Source: an uncultured Myxococcales bacterium
GTDB taxonomy: Bacteria; Myxococcota_A; Polyangia; Polyangiales; Polyangiaceae
Direction: 5' to 3'
Assembly: GCA_937949945.1 (NCBI GenBank)
Contig: CALFEQ010000171.1
Coordinates: forward strand, 57,328-121,327
DNA length: 64,000 bases
The notes under the pieces were generated by a model that was given only the letters and a program-made list of their open reading frames with translations, made no database searches and was not told where the DNA came from. How positions within the stretch are numbered: the first letter of the stretch is position 1; every line of letters starts with the position of its first letter. Position numbers and translations under genes: made by a program. Shown here piece after piece: positions 26,056 to 34,484 of this stretch.

Positions 26056-27303
26056 CTAGCTCTGCTCGTTCTGGCTCTTCGGCCGGTCCTGGTCGGGCTC
26101 CGCCTTCGTCTCGGCTCGCTTCGGATCGCCGAGCGGCACGCTCTCGACGACCTTCAGACCGAACCCCGAGAGGCCGGCGATCTTGCGCGGGTTGTTCGTG
26201 AGGAGGCGGATCTCGTGGAGGCCGAGATCCGAGAGGACCTGCGCGCCGAGGCCGAACTCGCGGAGCGGGCTGTCTCCGCCGTTGCCCATCTTCGGGGCGG
26301 GCCCGACCGCAGGTGCGCCCGGGCCGGCGCCGTTCGCGAGCGCGTTCGTGAGGGCGGCGAGCTCCTCGGCGGGCGGGAGCCGCGGCGGCAGATAGACGAT
26401 GACGCCGCGACCCTCCGCTTCGATCCGGCGGATGGCCTCGCGCAGGTTGCGCCCGCCGTCGCGCGGCGTGGAAGCGAAGATGTCGGCGATGGTCGAGCCC
26501 GAGTGCATCCGGCAGAGGACCGGCGCGCCCGTGATGTCGCCCTTCGTGAGGGCGACGAACTGCCTGCCGTCCGTGGACGACTCGTAGACCGCGGTGTTCC
26601 AGTCCGTGCCGGTCTCGTCGAGGCGGATGTTGCCCTGCGCGACGCGGCGGACGAGGCGCTCGGTCTGGAGCCGGTACTGGATGAGGTCGGCGATCGTGAC
26701 GATGCGTAGATTGTGCTTCTTCGCGAAGACCTCGAGGTCGGGCATCCGCGCCATCGAGCCGTCCTCGCGCATGATCTCGCAAATGACGCCGGCCGGCGTG
26801 AGCCCGGCGAGGCGCGCGAGGTCGACCGATCCCTCCGTCTGACCCGTGCGGACGAGGACGCCGCCCTTGCGTGCTCGCAGCGGGAAGACGTGCCCGGGTG
26901 TGACGAGCTCGTCCGGCTTGCAGTCGGGGTTCGAGGCGACGCGCATCGTGTGCGCGCGGTCGGCGGCGCTGATGCCGGTGGTCACGCCGTGGCGCGCCTC
27001 GATGCTCACCGTGAACGCCGTGCCGAGGCTCGGCGTCGAGCGACCGGGCGCGGCCATCATCGGCAGGCCGAGGCGCGCGATGTGCTCTTCGGTCAGCGTG
27101 AGGCAGATGAGGCCGCGGCCGTGCGTGGCCATGAAGTTGACGGCCTCCGGCGTGACGAACTGGGCGGCCATGCACAGGTCGCCCTCGTTCTCGCGGTCCT
27201 CGTCGTCGACGAGGATGACCATCTTGCCGGCGCGGATGTCGGCGATGGCGCCGTTCACGCGCTCGAGGAGCTTGGGCTCGATGTTGAGGAGAGGTGGTGA
27301 CAT
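26056..27303 (-). CDS. ribBA: 3,4-dihydroxy-2-butanone 4-phosphate synthase with degenerate GTP cyclohydrolase II domain (RibBA-type)
   Basis: 415 residues. The N-terminal ~205 residues are intact RibB: DDEDRENEGDL, THGRGLICLTL, ARHGVTTGISAADRAHTM and RTGQTEGSVDLARL. The C-terminal half has the RibA framework (PLREFGLGAQVLSDLG, IRLLTNNPRKI) but lacks the three zinc cysteines: the usual ECLTGD ... RCDCG stretch reads RMHSGSTIADIFASTP, and the catalytic QEGRGIGL motif reads AEGRGVIVYLPPR. Only butanone-phosphate synthase activity is therefore expected, and GTP cyclohydrolase II must come from elsewhere. Its ATG follows directly on the ribE stop codon, so translation is coupled. Confidence 0.92.
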   Translation of the reverse strand: MSPPLLNIEPKLLERVNGAIADIRAGKMVILVDDEDRENEGDLCMAAQFVTPEAVNFMATHGRGLICLTLTEEHIARLGLPMMAAPGRSTPSLGTAFTVSIEARHGVTTGISAADRAHTMRVASNPDCKPDELVTPGHVFPLRARKGGVLVRTGQTEGSVDLARLAGLTPAGVICEIMREDGSMARMPDLEVFAKKHNLRIVTIADLIQYRLQTERLVRRVAQGNIRLDETGTDWNTAVYESSTDGRQFVALTKGDITGAPVLCRMHSGSTIADIFASTPRDGGRNLREAIRRIEAEGRGVIVYLPPRLPPAEELAALTNALANGAGPGAPAVGPAPKMGNGGDSPLREFGLGAQVLSDLGLHEIRLLTNNPRKIAGLSGFGLKVVESVPLGDPKRAETKAEPDQDRPKSQNEQS

Positions 27304-28005
27304 CTACACGTATCCGGCGGCGCGCAGGCGCTCGAGCAGGCGTGAGTCCGGGACGGTCTCCGAGGACGCGGGATCGACGCGGCCGACCTCGAGCAGCCGC
27401 GCGACGTACCGCGCGAGCACGTCCACCTCGATGTTCACGGGCGCGCCCACCGGAAGGGAGTCGAGCGAGGTCCTCTGGCGCGTGTGAGGGATGAGCATGA
27501 CGTGGAAGCTCGACCCCGAGACGCCGTTGACGGTGAGGCTCACCCCGTTGATGCAGATGGAGCCCTTCGGCGCGATGAAGCGAGCGAGCTCGTGCGGAGC
27601 CTCGAACACCATCTCGAGCGAGGCGCCCGCAGGCCGCTTCTCGAGCACGCGCCCCACGCCGTCGACGTGACCGCTGACGATGTGCCCGCCGAGGCGGCCG
27701 CCCACCGGCATCGCACGCTCGAGGTTGACGTTGGCGCCGATGGCGAGCCCGCCGAGCGTCGTCTTCGCGAGCGTCTCGCTCGACGCGTCGACCTCGAACG
27801 TCGTGGGCCCGGGCCCGCCCGGCTCGAGGATGGCGTCCACCGTGAGGCAGACCCCGTCGATCGCGATCGACTCTCCGAGGACGATGGGATCTCGCGTGCC
27901 CGGGAGATCCCCGACGAGCTCGCCACGCACCACGAGGCGTGCGTCCGCTCCGCGTTGCGTCCGGCGCACGAGCGTTCCCGTGGACTGGATGAGGCCCGTG
28001 AACAT
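27304..28005 (-). CDS. ribE: Riboflavin synthase, alpha subunit
   Basis: 233 residues, slightly longer than usual because of a C-terminal tail. It begins MFTGLIQSTG, as family members do, and contains the two homologous lumazine-binding barrels: first IDGVCLTVD with GGHIVSGHVDGVG, second INGVSLTVNG with FHVMLIPHT. The enzyme dismutates two lumazines to riboflavin and the pyrimidine recycled by RibH. First gene of the operon; its promoter TTGACG-N17-TACCTA ends 12 nt before the ATG, leaving no room for an FMN riboswitch. Confidence 0.96.
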   Translation of the reverse strand: MFTGLIQSTGTLVRRTQRGADARLVVRGELVGDLPGTRDPIVLGESIAIDGVCLTVDAILEPGGPGPTTFEVDASSETLAKTTLGGLAIGANVNLERAMPVGGRLGGHIVSGHVDGVGRVLEKRPAGASLEMVFEAPHELARFIAPKGSICINGVSLTVNGVSGSSFHVMLIPHTRQRTSLDSLPVGAPVNIEVDVLARYVARLLEVGRVDPASSETVPDSRLLERLRAAGYV

Positions 28006-28017
28006 CGCTGGAGCGCT

Positions 28018-28046
28018 TAGGTAGTGAAGTATCGGGTCAGCGTCAA
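28018..28046 (-). promoter_or_regulatory. Riboflavin operon promoter TTGACG-N17-TACCTA
   Basis: On the minus strand TTGACG (28046-28041) and TACCTA (28023-28018) are separated by exactly 17 nt, a near-consensus housekeeping promoter. The start should lie about 5 nt before the ribE ATG, so the mRNA has almost no leader. Confidence 0.7.
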
Positions 28047-28170
28047 AGGCTCTCGATCCGGTCGATCCGGCGGGCAGTCCCCGGCCGCGACGGCCGACGA
28101 CGTGGGCCGGCGCACACATGGGGTCCTCCCGCCGTCCGCTCGACGTGCCTTCGCCCGAGCGGGCCGCTGG

Positions 28171-28176
28171 TATCAT
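28171..28176 (+). promoter_or_regulatory. -10-like TATCAT before a GTG start
   Basis: TATCAT ends 6 nt before the GTG at 28183, exactly the distance from a -10 hexamer to +1, so the mRNA probably starts on the GTG. Confidence 0.5.
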
Positions 28177-28182
28177 CGGGGA

Positions 28183-28839
28183 GTGTCGAGTGTCCTGCGC
28201 TCGAAGCCCTTGGCGGCGCGCGCCGCGCTCTTTCTCGGCGTAGCCGGGATCGCGGCCTGCGGCCCGAGCTTCCAGGCCCTCTACGAGAGCAACGCCCGGT
28301 TCGAGCACTGCTACGCGCTCGAGGAGAGCCCGCAGGTCCCGATGGCCGACAAGGCCGCGTGCTGGCGTGAGTGGTCGGAGCGGTACACGTACGGCCAGAC
28401 GCGCGACCGCATCTACTACGCGACGGCGCGCTACGTGGCGCTCTCGGAGGCGGCGCGCAACATCCCGACCGACGAGGCGCTGATGATGGCGGCGCCCGGC
28501 GAGACGCCGCGACGCTCGAACATCACGGCGCCGACCCCGACGAACGCGTTCGCTCCGCCGCCGAAGGTGCTCGATCCGAACGAGCAGCCGTCGGCCGCCA
28601 CCGCGATGGTGGAGGTGGCGAACATCCCGGTGATGGACGTCGACGCGGGCCTCGTCGCGTCGAGCGCGGCGCCGCCCCCCGCGCCGCTTCCCGGCACGAG
28701 CTGCGCGGACAAGTGCGCGGGCGACTACCACGCTTGCTCCGGCGGGTGTCAGGAAGAGACGGGCAGCTCGGCGAAAGCGAAGGAGTGCGCGGCCTGCTCG
28801 AAGAAGTACCGCGCGTGCATGCGCGCGTGCTTCAAATAG
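28183..28839 (+). CDS. Lipoprotein with C-terminal Cys-rich motif
   Basis: 218 residues from GTG 28183, chosen because it opens the signal VLRSKPLAARAALFLG and the lipobox GIAAC, and because TATCAT lies 6 nt before it. The mature N-terminal part has two Cys in helical sequence (FEHCYALEESP, KAACWREW), the middle is a Pro/Ala linker and the end is a compact Cys cluster (CADKCAGDYHACSGGCQ, CAACSKKYRACMRACF). Probably an outer-membrane lipoprotein held by disulfides. It converges on and overlaps the ppa gene by 8 nt. Confidence 0.7.
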   Translation: MSSVLRSKPLAARAALFLGVAGIAACGPSFQALYESNARFEHCYALEESPQVPMADKAACWREWSERYTYGQTRDRIYYATARYVALSEAARNIPTDEALMMAAPGETPRRSNITAPTPTNAFAPPPKVLDPNEQPSAATAMVEVANIPVMDVDAGLVASSAAPPPAPLPGTSCADKCAGDYHACSGGCQEETGSSAKAKECAACSKKYRACMRACFK

Positions 28840-29380
28840 CCTTGCCCTTCTTCGCCATCAGCTCGAGGTACCCGTTCACGCTGGCGCGGATGATCTTGTT
28901 CGCCTCGAACGGGCCCTGCAGCTCGTCGACCTCGACCTTCTTGTTCTCGAGCTGCTTGTAGTCTTCGAAGAAGCGCTTCAGCTCGAGCAGCGTGTGCTGT
29001 GGGACCTCGCGGATGTGCGTGTACTGGTTGAAGGCCGGGTCGTCGAGGTGGACCGCGATGACTTTGTCGTCGAGGCCCTTCTCGTCGTGCATCTGCATGA
29101 GGCCGATCGCGCGCGCGCGCATGATGCACATCGGCTCGACCGGCTCCTGACACAGGACGAGCACGTCCAGCGGATCACCGTCGTCGCAGTACGTGCGCGG
29201 GATGAACCCGTAGTTCGCCGGATAGTGCACCGCGCTGAAGAGGATGCGATCGACGCGGAGCAGGCCGGTGTCCTTGTCGAGCTCGTATTTGACCTTCGAG
29301 CCCTTCGGGATCTCGATGAACGCTGGGAAGCCCTCCTCGATGGGCTCGGGGATCGGAATGTCGTGCCAGGGGTGGGTCAT
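28832..29380 (-). CDS. ppa: Inorganic pyrophosphatase, family I
   Basis: 182 residues, the usual length of the soluble bacterial enzyme. Active-site sequences are complete: EIPKGSKVKYELDKDTG, YPANYGFIPRTY and the metal-binding DDGDPLDVLVL, followed by DDKVIAVHLDDP. It hydrolyses pyrophosphate to phosphate with Mg2+, pulling biosynthetic reactions forward. It is downstream of hemB and a lipoprotein gene on the same strand and may be co-transcribed. Confidence 0.97.
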   Translation of the reverse strand: MTHPWHDIPIPEPIEEGFPAFIEIPKGSKVKYELDKDTGLLRVDRILFSAVHYPANYGFIPRTYCDDGDPLDVLVLCQEPVEPMCIMRARAIGLMQMHDEKGLDDKVIAVHLDDPAFNQYTHIREVPQHTLLELKRFFEDYKQLENKKVEVDELQGPFEANKIIRASVNGYLELMAKKGKAI

Positions 29381-29398
29381 GGGGTTCTCCAGCGCGCC

Positions 29399-29962
29399 TC
29401 ACGGAAGGTCGTCGTCCGCCTGCGCATCGGCTTCGTCGTCGCTCGCGTCCGCGCCGTCGTCGGCTCCGGCGTCGTCTGCTCCCGCACCGGCGTCCGTTTC
29501 GGTCGCGCCGGGCGGCAACGGCGTCGTGAACACGACGAGGCGGAGGTAATAGTCCGAGCACGTGTCGTTCCGGATGTCGATCCCGTTCGGTCGCATGTTG
29601 TGGACGAGAGCGAGGTTGCCGCCGCCGAGCGTGCTGTCCGCGCCGCTCTGGTTCGGGTTCGGTCGTGCGCTGAGCTGAGCGTCCCACCACTGCGGCGTCC
29701 GACCCGAGAACGGGAGCGTAATCGAGTAGTAGCGTTGCCGCGGGAACCAGAGCCATTCGCCGTCGACGGGGCTCGATTCCCAGATGTCCTCGGTGAGCAT
29801 CCGACCTTCGCCCGGTTGGTTGCCGTAGGTCTCGAAGCTCGGATCACAGTTGCGACCGTAGCACCCGGGCGCGATCAGGACGGCGGAGCTCACGGCGAGC
29901 CACAGGCCGCCGAGGGCGAGGACGCGCCTTCGGGATGGGATCGCCGCCGACTCTCGCGTCAC
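29399..29962 (-). CDS. Lipoprotein of unknown function
   Basis: 187 residues from GTG 29962, preceded by GAGGTG and 10 nt after the hemB stop; a GTG at 29965 is equally possible. RRRVLALGGLWLAVSS ends in LIAPGC, a lipobox. The body carries aromatic-rich strands (GEWLWFPRQRYYSITLPFSG, TCSDYYLRLVVFTTPL) and ends in a tail of Asp and Ala only. The Asp/Ala tail and export signal are typical of lipoproteins in this window. No family recognised. Confidence 0.65.
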   Translation of the reverse strand: MTRESAAIPSRRRVLALGGLWLAVSSAVLIAPGCYGRNCDPSFETYGNQPGEGRMLTEDIWESSPVDGEWLWFPRQRYYSITLPFSGRTPQWWDAQLSARPNPNQSGADSTLGGGNLALVHNMRPNGIDIRNDTCSDYYLRLVVFTTPLPPGATETDAGAGADDAGADDGADASDDEADAQADDDLP

Positions 29963-29972
29963 CACGGGCACC

Positions 29973-30959
29973 TCACGCGAGCAGCTCTGCGGCGCGGAGC
30001 GCATGGTAGGTGAGGATGAAGTCGGCGCCTGCGCGACGGATGGAGGTGAGCACCTCGAGGATCGCGCGGTCGCGATCGATCATGCCGCGGTCGGCCGCGG
30101 CGTGGAGCATCGCGTACTCGCCCGACACGTTGTACGCGCCGAGCGGGAGGTTCGACGCATCGCGGACGCGGCGGATCACGTCGAGGTACGCGAGCGCGGG
30201 CTTGACCATGAGCATGTCCGCGCCCTCGGCTTCGTCGAGCGCGGCCTCGCGGAGCGCCTCGCGCGCGTTGCCGGGATCCATCTGGTAGCCTGCCCGGTCG
30301 CCGAACTTCGGCGCGCAGTCGGCGGCCTCGCGGAACGGCCCGTAGAAGCAGCTCGCGTATTTGACGGCGTACGAGAGGATGCTCGTCGACGAGTAGCCCT
30401 CCGCGTCGAGCGCGCGGCGGATCGCGGCGACGCGCCCGTCCATCATGTCGCTCGGGGCGACCACGTCGGCGCCGGCCTTGGCGAACACGACCGCCATCTG
30501 CGCGAGGATCTCGATGGTCGCGTCGTTGTCGACCTCCATCGTCCCGTCGGGGCGCTTGCGCAGCACGCCGCAGTGGCCGTGGTCGGTGTACTCGTCCACG
30601 CAGACGTCGGCCATGACGACGAGGTCGGGCGCGGCGCTCTTCATCTCCGCGATCGCGCGCGGGACGGGGCCGTCGGGATCGAGCCCGGAGCTGCCGCGCT
30701 CGTCCTTCGTCTTCGGCAGGCCGAAGAGGATGACCGATCCGATCCCCCGCTCGCGGATCGCCTTCGCCTGGGACGCGGCGGCGCTCACGGGGAGCTGCTC
30801 GATGCCGGGCATGCTGGCGATCGGGCGCGGCGCATCCAGGGCGGCGTTGAAGAACATCGGATAGACGAGGTCGCCGGCCGAGAGGTTCGTCTCGCGGACG
30901 AGCGCCCGAAGCTCGGGCGTCGCGCGCAGCCGGCGGGGACGGATCGTCGGGTAGCCCAT
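29973..30959 (-). CDS. hemB: Delta-aminolevulinic acid dehydratase (porphobilinogen synthase)
   Basis: 328 residues from ATG 30959; upstream in-frame ATGs at 31016 and 30983 add a non-conserved stretch, and TATGCT lies 10 nt before 30959. Schiff-base lysines are in SYAVKYASCFYGPFR (Lys200) and MLMVKPALAYLD (Lys253). The metal-binding loop reads DVCVDEYTDHGHCG: Cys120, Asp122, Cys130, so the middle zinc cysteine of the E. coli enzyme is replaced by Asp. It joins two aminolevulinates into porphobilinogen for haem. Confidence 0.96.
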   Translation of the reverse strand: MGYPTIRPRRLRATPELRALVRETNLSAGDLVYPMFFNAALDAPRPIASMPGIEQLPVSAAASQAKAIRERGIGSVILFGLPKTKDERGSSGLDPDGPVPRAIAEMKSAAPDLVVMADVCVDEYTDHGHCGVLRKRPDGTMEVDNDATIEILAQMAVVFAKAGADVVAPSDMMDGRVAAIRRALDAEGYSSTSILSYAVKYASCFYGPFREAADCAPKFGDRAGYQMDPGNAREALREAALDEAEGADMLMVKPALAYLDVIRRVRDASNLPLGAYNVSGEYAMLHAAADRGMIDRDRAILEVLTSIRRAGADFILTYHALRAAELLA

Positions 30960-31052
30960 GGCGGCCGGGAGCATACTCCAAGGCATGCGGGAAACCAGGG
31001 CGGCCCGACGGCGCATCGCGCGCGCCTGGGCCAGCGCCGTTCTCGGCCGTGC

Positions 31053-31730
31053 CTACGGCTCGATTTCGAGGACGCGGGAGACGCGGCTCGTCGTCGACTC
31101 GAGGTCGAGCGTCGTCGGGACCTCGTAGACCGCGAGCTCGCGCGCATCGGACGGCACGTACGCACGCCCCGGATCGCCGGTGAGCACGCGCACGCCGCTG
31201 TTCGCGAGGTGGCGTAGCCACGGCGCGAAGCGCGCGGAGGCGTCGCGCTCGTACCAGACGTCGCCGGCGAGCAGGACGTCGACGTCGAGGTCGCGACCGA
31301 CGAGGTCTTCGCAAGAGACCTCGACCGCGACGTCGTTGGCCGCCGCGTTCAACGTGCACGCCACGACGGCGAGCGGATCGACGTCGGCCGCGCGTACCTC
31401 GATCGCGCCGGCCTTCGCCGCGGCGATCGCGACGAGGCCGCTGCCCGTCGCGAAGTCGAGCACGCGGCGATCGCGCACGGCTTCGGGGTGGTCGAGGATC
31501 CATCGCGCGAGCGCCTGCCCGCCCGCCCAAGGCACGCACCAGTACGGTACGTCGATCCCGCGCGCGTCGAGCCACGCCTCCGTCGCCTTCCACAAGGGGA
31601 CGACCTCGGTCGCCGTGTAGAGGCGGATCGACGGCACCATCGGCACGGGCTCGAGCGCGGTGTGCTCGCGAACGAAGGCGGCGCGAGCCTCGTCGTCTCG
31701 CGGTCCGCCGTGTTCGGGCGGGAGCGTCAT
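31053..31730 (-). CDS. ETF-beta-type protein-lysine methyltransferase
   Basis: 225 residues from ATG 31730, with TAGTGT 7 nt upstream. Motifs resemble the ETFBKMT/METTL20 branch of Rossmann methyltransferases: PYWCVPWAGGQALARWILDHP, motif I VLDFATGSGLVAIAAAK, AADVDPLAVVACTLNAAAN and the post-I motif VLLAGDVWYERD. Relatives methylate lysines on the beta subunit of electron-transfer flavoprotein. No ETF gene lies in the window, so the substrate is inferred. Confidence 0.78.
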   Translation of the reverse strand: MTLPPEHGGPRDDEARAAFVREHTALEPVPMVPSIRLYTATEVVPLWKATEAWLDARGIDVPYWCVPWAGGQALARWILDHPEAVRDRRVLDFATGSGLVAIAAAKAGAIEVRAADVDPLAVVACTLNAAANDVAVEVSCEDLVGRDLDVDVLLAGDVWYERDASARFAPWLRHLANSGVRVLTGDPGRAYVPSDARELAVYEVPTTLDLESTTSRVSRVLEIEP

Positions 31731-31806
31731 CGACGCAACACTAGCCGGCCTGCCCGGAAGGCGCGCGGGCATTCCGATGCGGCGCCGATGCCACGTCGAT
31801 CTCGTA

Positions 31807-32232
31807 TCATCGCCTCGAGCAGCCGTCTTGGCGCTCGCACGCCTCGGCGCTCTCGAAGGCCGTCGAGCTGGTGTTCGAGGTGGATCGAGCGGCGTCGACG
31901 CGGGTGCAGTCGATGCAAATCCCATCGAGGCAGGCGGTGAAACCGGAGCCCGAGACGCGCCACGTCCCGACGACGTCGTCGCCGGCGGCTCGGCCGTCCG
32001 GGTAGAGCCTGACTTGGCCGGCGAAGCACGCTCCGTCGCTGCGTTCGAGTCGGGTCGTGACGACCTCCTTGCCTCCGTAGGAGCAGCGGAACTCGCCGGA
32101 GCACCAGTCGACGGTCGACGCCTCGCTCTGCTGAGGCTGCTGATCCATCGTCGGATCGCCGGGGCCGCCGGTGCAGGCGACGAGCACGAGGGAGACGACG
32201 GCGAACGAAATCGTGCGTGCGGTGCCCTTCAT
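31807..32232 (-). CDS. Small Cys-containing lipoprotein
   Basis: 141 residues from ATG 32232. MKGTARTISFAVVSLVLVAC is a short clean lipoprotein signal. The mature part has paired cysteines (WCSGEFRCSYG, GACFAGQV, FTACLDGICIDCTRV, ACERQDGC), suggesting a disulfide-stabilised beta domain. It is divergent from the lipoprotein gene at 32474 across 241 nt. No function is recognised. Confidence 0.68.
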   Translation of the reverse strand: MKGTARTISFAVVSLVLVACTGGPGDPTMDQQPQQSEASTVDWCSGEFRCSYGGKEVVTTRLERSDGACFAGQVRLYPDGRAAGDDVVGTWRVSGSGFTACLDGICIDCTRVDAARSTSNTSSTAFESAEACERQDGCSRR

Positions 32233-32473
32233 GGTGACGGCCTGGTCGGTCGCTCCGCCCAGTGGTTGCGCAGAAAATGGAGGGCGGGCGATTTCTCTTC
32301 GCGCGCCGGCCGTTGCGAGGGGGCGAGGGTGCGCACGAAAAAGACGAAAAACCTGAATCGCGGGGGCCGCGCGCCGTTCTTCGAGCCACGACCGCGGGCA
32401 AGCGCCGCCCGGGCCGACCGTAACCGCTGCCGGCGTTCCACGTCGGCGCCCTCCCCGACGTCGAGGCAAACCC

Positions 32474-33406
32474 ATGAACATCGCCAAGTCGAAGCACCTT
32501 CTCTCCGTCGCCGCTCTCTTCTCCCTCGCCGCCGGCGTCGCGCCGGTCGCGGCCGGATGCTCGGGCGCGGAGGACGAGTCCGTGAGGCCGAGCATCGAAG
32601 TCATCCGTCGGACGCAGAGCGCCCTGAGCGCGGAGGCCATCACGGCCGTGAACGGCACGTACGGCGGCGAGTGCGACGGCCGCGACCCCGGCGGCACCGA
32701 CACGTGGACGTACGTCTTCGGAGACGGTCAGGCGACCACCCTCAGCGTTCGAAAGAACGACTCGGACTGCGTCCTGACGATCACCGCGATCTTCGCGGGC
32801 GGCGAGTACATCGCGACGCCGCCCATCAGCCTCGACACGTCCTGGAAGGAGACGGCATCCGCCTTCGCGGAAGAAGGCGAGGCGGTTGCTTTCTACGGCA
32901 ACGCGATGATCAGCTCGAACGCGTTCTCGGCGCCGCCGCTCATTTCGCTCTTGGTCTCCGACGACCCGAACGTGTCGGACGGGGGCTCCAAGTCGCCGAC
33001 CTTCGCGACCGTCAGCGCGAGCGTCGGGGCAGAGACCGTGCCCGCGCCGGACTACACGATCAGCCTCGCCAACTTCGCCCTCGAGAAGGACGTGAACGGC
33101 GTCGTGCAGTCCGTGTCGGGCTACGCTCAGCTGGCGGAAGGCGACGTCGCGGGTCAGGCCTACGCCGTCTACGAAGGCGAGCTGACGGGTGACGCGACGC
33201 TCGCCGAGATCGAGTCCGCATTCTCCGGTGCGGAGGCGAAGGGCCTCCTGTCGGAGCTGACTTCCCTCCGGCTTCCCGCGGCGAGCTTCGGCCTCCTCGA
33301 CCCGGCCGTCGATCTCGACGACGGCATCGCGCGCACGGTCATCCTCCGCAACACCGCCGAGGGGGTCTCGTCGTATCAGCTCATCGTGGTCACGTTCACG
33401 CCGTGA
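32474..33406 (+). CDS. Lipoprotein, unknown function
   Basis: 310 residues; GAGG 7 nt before the ATG. The signal ends GVAPVAAGC. A beta-strand-rich mature part follows (GTYGGECDGR ... TWTYVFGDGQATTLSVR ... CVLTITAIFAGGEYIATPP) with two Cys that could form one disulfide. Long acidic stretches near the C-terminus and a final VIVVTFTP-like strand are seen. It ends just before a terminator, so it is probably monocistronic. No domain named. Confidence 0.65.
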   Translation: MNIAKSKHLLSVAALFSLAAGVAPVAAGCSGAEDESVRPSIEVIRRTQSALSAEAITAVNGTYGGECDGRDPGGTDTWTYVFGDGQATTLSVRKNDSDCVLTITAIFAGGEYIATPPISLDTSWKETASAFAEEGEAVAFYGNAMISSNAFSAPPLISLLVSDDPNVSDGGSKSPTFATVSASVGAETVPAPDYTISLANFALEKDVNGVVQSVSGYAQLAEGDVAGQAYAVYEGELTGDATLAEIESAFSGAEAKGLLSELTSLRLPAASFGLLDPAVDLDDGIARTVILRNTAEGVSSYQLIVVTFTP

Positions 33407-33437
33407 TCGAGTCGCCGCCGACGAGAGCGACGCGTCG

Positions 33438-33473
33438 AACGCCCGCTGCCCCGACCCGGGTGGCGGGCGTTTC
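33438..33473 (+). terminator. Rho-independent terminator
   Basis: AACGCCCGC (33438-33446) pairs with GCGGGCGTT (33463-33471) over a 16-nt loop and is followed by a short T run. It separates the lipoprotein gene from the Imm49-like gene. Confidence 0.65.
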
Positions 33474-33534
33474 GGTCTCGTCGAAGAGCCTCGCGGCGGT
33501 GCTCGGCGTCGCGTACCTTCGCCGAAGCTCGACC

Positions 33535-34377
33535 ATGCACCGCACGTTCCCGCGCCACACGTTCGAGGGCAGTCTCGCGAGCGTCCGCACGAGCCTCCAG
33601 GTCGCGGACGAGGAGCTGGCAGATGCTTTCACGAAGGAAGTGCTCGATCTCTGGGAGCTCGACGCCTACCTCCAACACTCGCTCACGGCGATGCCATACC
33701 GAGCGCTCTTGAATCCGAACGATCCGGCGATCCTCGACGACCTGAAGCGCATGGCGTGCGGTGCAGCGGGAGTCTTCTCTCTCAACGAGGTTCCGGCCGG
33801 CGAGGAGATCACGGTCACGGCGCCGAACAAGGAGTGGCGCCGCGGCGTGAGCATCGGCCCGAAGCGCGGAGCCGCGCACGTGATCAGCTGGCAGCTCGGC
33901 TTCTTCGCGGCGCTGGCCGCACGCGAGCGCGAGGCGACCGAGGTGCTGACGCAGGTCTCGGAAGACACGCTGCGCAAGGGACAGGCGAAGGCCGCGGAGT
34001 GGTTCTACGCGAGCTTCCACGCGCTCCAGGCATTCGTGCGCAAGCGCAGCGACGCGGAGGAGAAGCTCGTCGCGGCCATGAAGGCGACGGATCCGGATAC
34101 TTGCCACCCCGCCGATCGCGACTACGTGCTCGACATCGCCTGGCCGGTCCTCGAGCTCGCGTGGCACGCGTTCCGTCGCGACAACGCGGCGTTCGACGAG
34201 GCGATGTGGAAGGCCCTCGAAGGCCATCGGCACTACTACACGAAGACCAAGGCGAAGCGTGACGTGCTCGGCGTGATCGCGCTCCGTCCTCTGGCGATGG
34301 CCGTGTGGGCGAAGGACCTCGGCGTGACCACGACCATCGAGTCGGATTACATCCCGCGCTGGATCATCGACCGCTGA
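33535..34377 (+). CDS. Imm49-like immunity family protein
   Basis: 280 residues from ATG 33535 (an in-frame start at 33403 overlaps the terminator and adds a basic tail, so it is rejected). All-helical, no signal peptide. The C-terminal GVIALRPLAMAVWAKDLGV ... ESDYIPRWII and the preceding GHRHYYTKTKAKRD resemble Imm49 proteins, which in polymorphic toxin systems neutralise a cognate effector. No toxin gene is adjacent, so it may be an orphan immunity gene or a relative with another role. Recognition is by pattern only. Confidence 0.55.
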   Translation: MHRTFPRHTFEGSLASVRTSLQVADEELADAFTKEVLDLWELDAYLQHSLTAMPYRALLNPNDPAILDDLKRMACGAAGVFSLNEVPAGEEITVTAPNKEWRRGVSIGPKRGAAHVISWQLGFFAALAAREREATEVLTQVSEDTLRKGQAKAAEWFYASFHALQAFVRKRSDAEEKLVAAMKATDPDTCHPADRDYVLDIAWPVLELAWHAFRRDNAAFDEAMWKALEGHRHYYTKTKAKRDVLGVIALRPLAMAVWAKDLGVTTTIESDYIPRWIIDR

Positions 34378-34472
34378 GTGAGCCTGGTCGCTCTCCATAC
34401 CGCTCGTTCGGGTATCGGTGCGGCAGAGGTGTCACGCCGCGCTCGTGCGGCGACATCGCGCAGGGGAGGTTG

Positions 34473-34478
34473 TATCGT
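34473..34478 (+). promoter_or_regulatory. -10-like TATCGT before an ATG start
   Basis: TATCGT ends 6 nt before the ATG at 34485, so +1 would fall on the ATG. This favours 34485 over the upstream in-frame start at 34305. Confidence 0.5.
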
Positions 34479-34484
34479 CGGGGC

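Noticed and set aside
28006..28182. Possible FMN riboswitch before ribE
   Set aside because: None of the conserved RFN boxes was found on the minus strand and the promoter ends 12 nt before the ATG, leaving no room for an aptamer.
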